Positions 62,914 to 64,000 of a DNA stretch of 64,000 nucleotides are shown piece by piece (position 1 is the first letter of the stretch; every line of letters begins with the position of its first letter). The notes under the pieces are model-generated. The model did no database searches and was not told the origin of the DNA. It saw nothing but the letters and a program-made list of their open reading frames with translations. The stretch covers positions 62,001-126,000 of the forward strand of contig NZ_PHNJ01000003.1 of NCBI RefSeq assembly GCF_008122205.1, in the 5' to 3' direction. The position numbers and the translations under genes are program-made. This DNA comes from Natronococcus pandeyae. GTDB taxonomy: Archaea; Halobacteriota; Halobacteria; Halobacteriales; Natrialbaceae.

Positions 62914-63414
62914 TCAGTCCAGCCGTTCCGAGGTCTCCTCGTGGCGAGTTGCGAGTTCGACGTACCGGTCAGCGGTCGCCTCGAGACGCGGGTCGTCGAC
63001 CTCGGCTTTCGGCTCGGCCGGGGATCCGGCGACGAGCGTCGACGGGGGGACCTCGGTGCCTTCCGTGACGACGCTGCCGGCTGCGACGACGGCTCCCTCG
63101 CCGATGCGGGCGCCATCGAGAACGACGGCGTTCATGCCGATCAGCGCACCCTCGCCGACAGTCGCGTCGTGAACGATCGCGCTGTGACCGACCGTGGCGG
63201 ACGGTCGCAACTCGGCGTCCTCGTGCAAAACTGCGTTGTCCTGTACGTTCGCACCCTCGCCGACGACGATCTGTCCGTGGTCGCCCCGAATCGTGGTATT
63301 CGGCCAGACGCTGGCGTCGGCTTCGACGACGACGTCGCCGATGACGACTGCGGTCTCGTCGACGTACGCGGTGTCGTCGACCTGCGGTTCGGTCCCATCG
63401 AACGAGCGAAGCAT
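62914..63414 (-). CDS. Gamma-carbonic-anhydrase-family hexapeptide-repeat protein
   Basis: 166 residues of left-handed beta-helix. The trimer-interface motif V-W-P-N-T-T-I-R-G-D is followed by N-V-Q-D-N-A-V-L-H and G-H-S-A-I-V-H-D, the usual three-His zinc set. A C-terminal helix (D-R-Y-V-E-L-A-T-R-H) closes the trimer. Members are carbonic anhydrases or metal-dependent acyl/hydrolase relatives such as YrdA; activity is not proven by sequence. Confidence 0.88.
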   Translation of the reverse strand: MLRSFDGTEPQVDDTAYVDETAVVIGDVVVEADASVWPNTTIRGDHGQIVVGEGANVQDNAVLHEDAELRPSATVGHSAIVHDATVGEGALIGMNAVVLDGARIGEGAVVAAGSVVTEGTEVPPSTLVAGSPAEPKAEVDDPRLEATADRYVELATRHEETSERLD

Positions 63415-63779
63415 ACTCGTCTCCTCTCGAGAGGGCGGCTTGAATCTACGCGTTACCCGAATCTCTGCCGTTTCGGAGGGATCATCGATACCGGAGCTCT
63501 CGAATACCTACATGTGTTGGGAGTAGCTCTAATACATTCTCTCCACTACCTGTAAGTAGGCAGTGGACGGACGTACTCGAAACATCCGCAGACCGCTGCC
63601 GTAAACGAAGGCCCCATCTTCGACCCCAGGAAGTCCACCCCACTTCCGTTCCACCGAAGACAGCCACCTTCGATCAGGGGGGTTCGACCCCGCTTCCGTT
63701 CCACCCAAGACAGTCACCTTGATTCAGGGGGGTTCGACCCCACTTCCGTTTCTCTCTTCGAAGCGACCGATTAGAGACG
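63415..63779. other. Gene-free region with tandem repeats
   Basis: No gene is recognisable. The right two-thirds hold the 50-base tandem repeat listed separately; the left third is ordinary sequence upstream of the gamma-carbonic-anhydrase gene. Confidence 0.4.
63638..63750 (+). repeat. 50-base tandem repeat, 2.2 copies
   Basis: CACTTCCGTT (63641), CGCTTCCGTT (63691) and CACTTCCGTT (63741) recur at exactly 50 bases. GGGGGGTTCGACCCC lies between units at two junctions. Unit 1 and unit 2 also share GACAGYCACCTT. Role unknown; a G-run with matching C-run in each unit would allow hairpins. Confidence 0.65.
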
Positions 63780-64000
63780 TTACTCGTCGGGCAGTCGTTC
63801 GGAGAGTCGATCGAACCGATCCTGTGCGGACGCCTTTCGATCACGCTCGTCGTCGGGACGGTACTCCATCTCGCGGAGCGTCTCGTCCTCGAGCGTGACG
63901 GTGAAGACGGCACCCTCGTGGCGTCCGTCGTCGGGAAGCCGCTCGACGTCGAGCGTGTACTCATCGACGACCGATCCCTCCTCTTCGAGCAGTAACACGG
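63780..64000 (-). CDS. DUF3006-like protein, partial (start beyond window)
   Basis: The frame is open to the right edge. V-L-L-L-E-E-E-G-S-V-V-D-E-Y-T-L-D-V-E-R-L-P-D-D-G-R-H and later A-Q-D-R-F-D-R-L-S-E-R-L match the small DUF3006 pattern. A GTG at 63998 could be read as a start but is more likely the internal valine of the conserved V-L-L-L strand. Function unknown. Confidence 0.65.
   Translation of the reverse strand, partial: VLLLEEEGSVVDEYTLDVERLPDDGRHEGAVFTVTLEDETLREMEYRPDDERDRKASAQDRFDRLSERLPDE

Noticed and set aside
63638-63750. 50-base tandem repeat as a CRISPR array
   Set aside because: The whole unit is repeated; there are no unique spacers between short repeats.

Overview
The window is chromosomal DNA of a haloarchaeon, most likely from the Natrialbales (Natrinema/Haloterrigena type). 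The reasons are high GC, very acidic proteins, leaderless-looking promoters (TATA-like boxes about 25-32 nt before the ATG), archaeal N-glycosylation genes (AglB, AglG, AglF, AglJ), an Orc1/Cdc6 initiator, diphthine synthase and archaeal Trm5. The genus is inferred; I could not run a search.

Layout. 1-8.7 kb holds glycerol catabolism: glpX-glpK (minus) divergent from glpA-glpB-glpC (plus), followed by an odd AAA ATPase coupled to glpC. 8.9-23.3 kb is an N-glycosylation/surface-polysaccharide cluster: aglB, aglG, two AglE-like glycosyltransferases, a divergent pair of ParB-like genes in an A+T-rich island, a flippase, aglF and aglJ. A replication origin (six copies of an origin-box-like repeat, an A+T-rich stretch and orc) sits between aglF and aglJ. 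23.3-28.5 kb holds small conserved genes, ferritin-like and YciF-like proteins and an Lrp-TRASH regulator.

29-40 kb is branched-chain amino-acid synthesis: leuA-type synthase, ilvB-ilvN-ilvC, a small duplicated-motif protein, leuC-leuD, a secreted subtilase, then leuB. The leuA reading frame is broken at a G6 tract. ilvB is preceded by a short ORF whose last ten codons include Leu, Ile, Ile and Val and whose stop codon lies in a hairpin loop, an architecture like bacterial attenuators. 40.5-48.5 kb is fructose catabolism: glpR-pfkB, ptfC-ptfA-ptsH-ptsI-ptfB, and convergent fba-fbp. A MITE-like element has landed on the end of pfkB and supplies its stop codon; a second copy lies at 54.6 kb.

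49-64 kb is mixed: a lipoprotein with a degenerate deacetylase domain, dphB, a FilR1-type regulator, trm5, tRNA-Thr(CGT), the biotin transporter bioY-bioM-bioN under a perfect BirA-type operator, a 1354-residue secreted protein built on a Gln-rich 23-residue repeat, and small conserved genes with a 50-bp tandem repeat near the right edge.

Functionally the window joins glycerol and fructose entry to triose phosphates (GlpK/GlpABC; PTS, PfkB, Fba, Fbp), valine/leucine/isoleucine synthesis and assembly of surface glycans. The most unusual items are the ilv leader, the Gln-rich repeat protein, the ParB-like pair with a third decayed copy, and the origin inside the glycosylation cluster.
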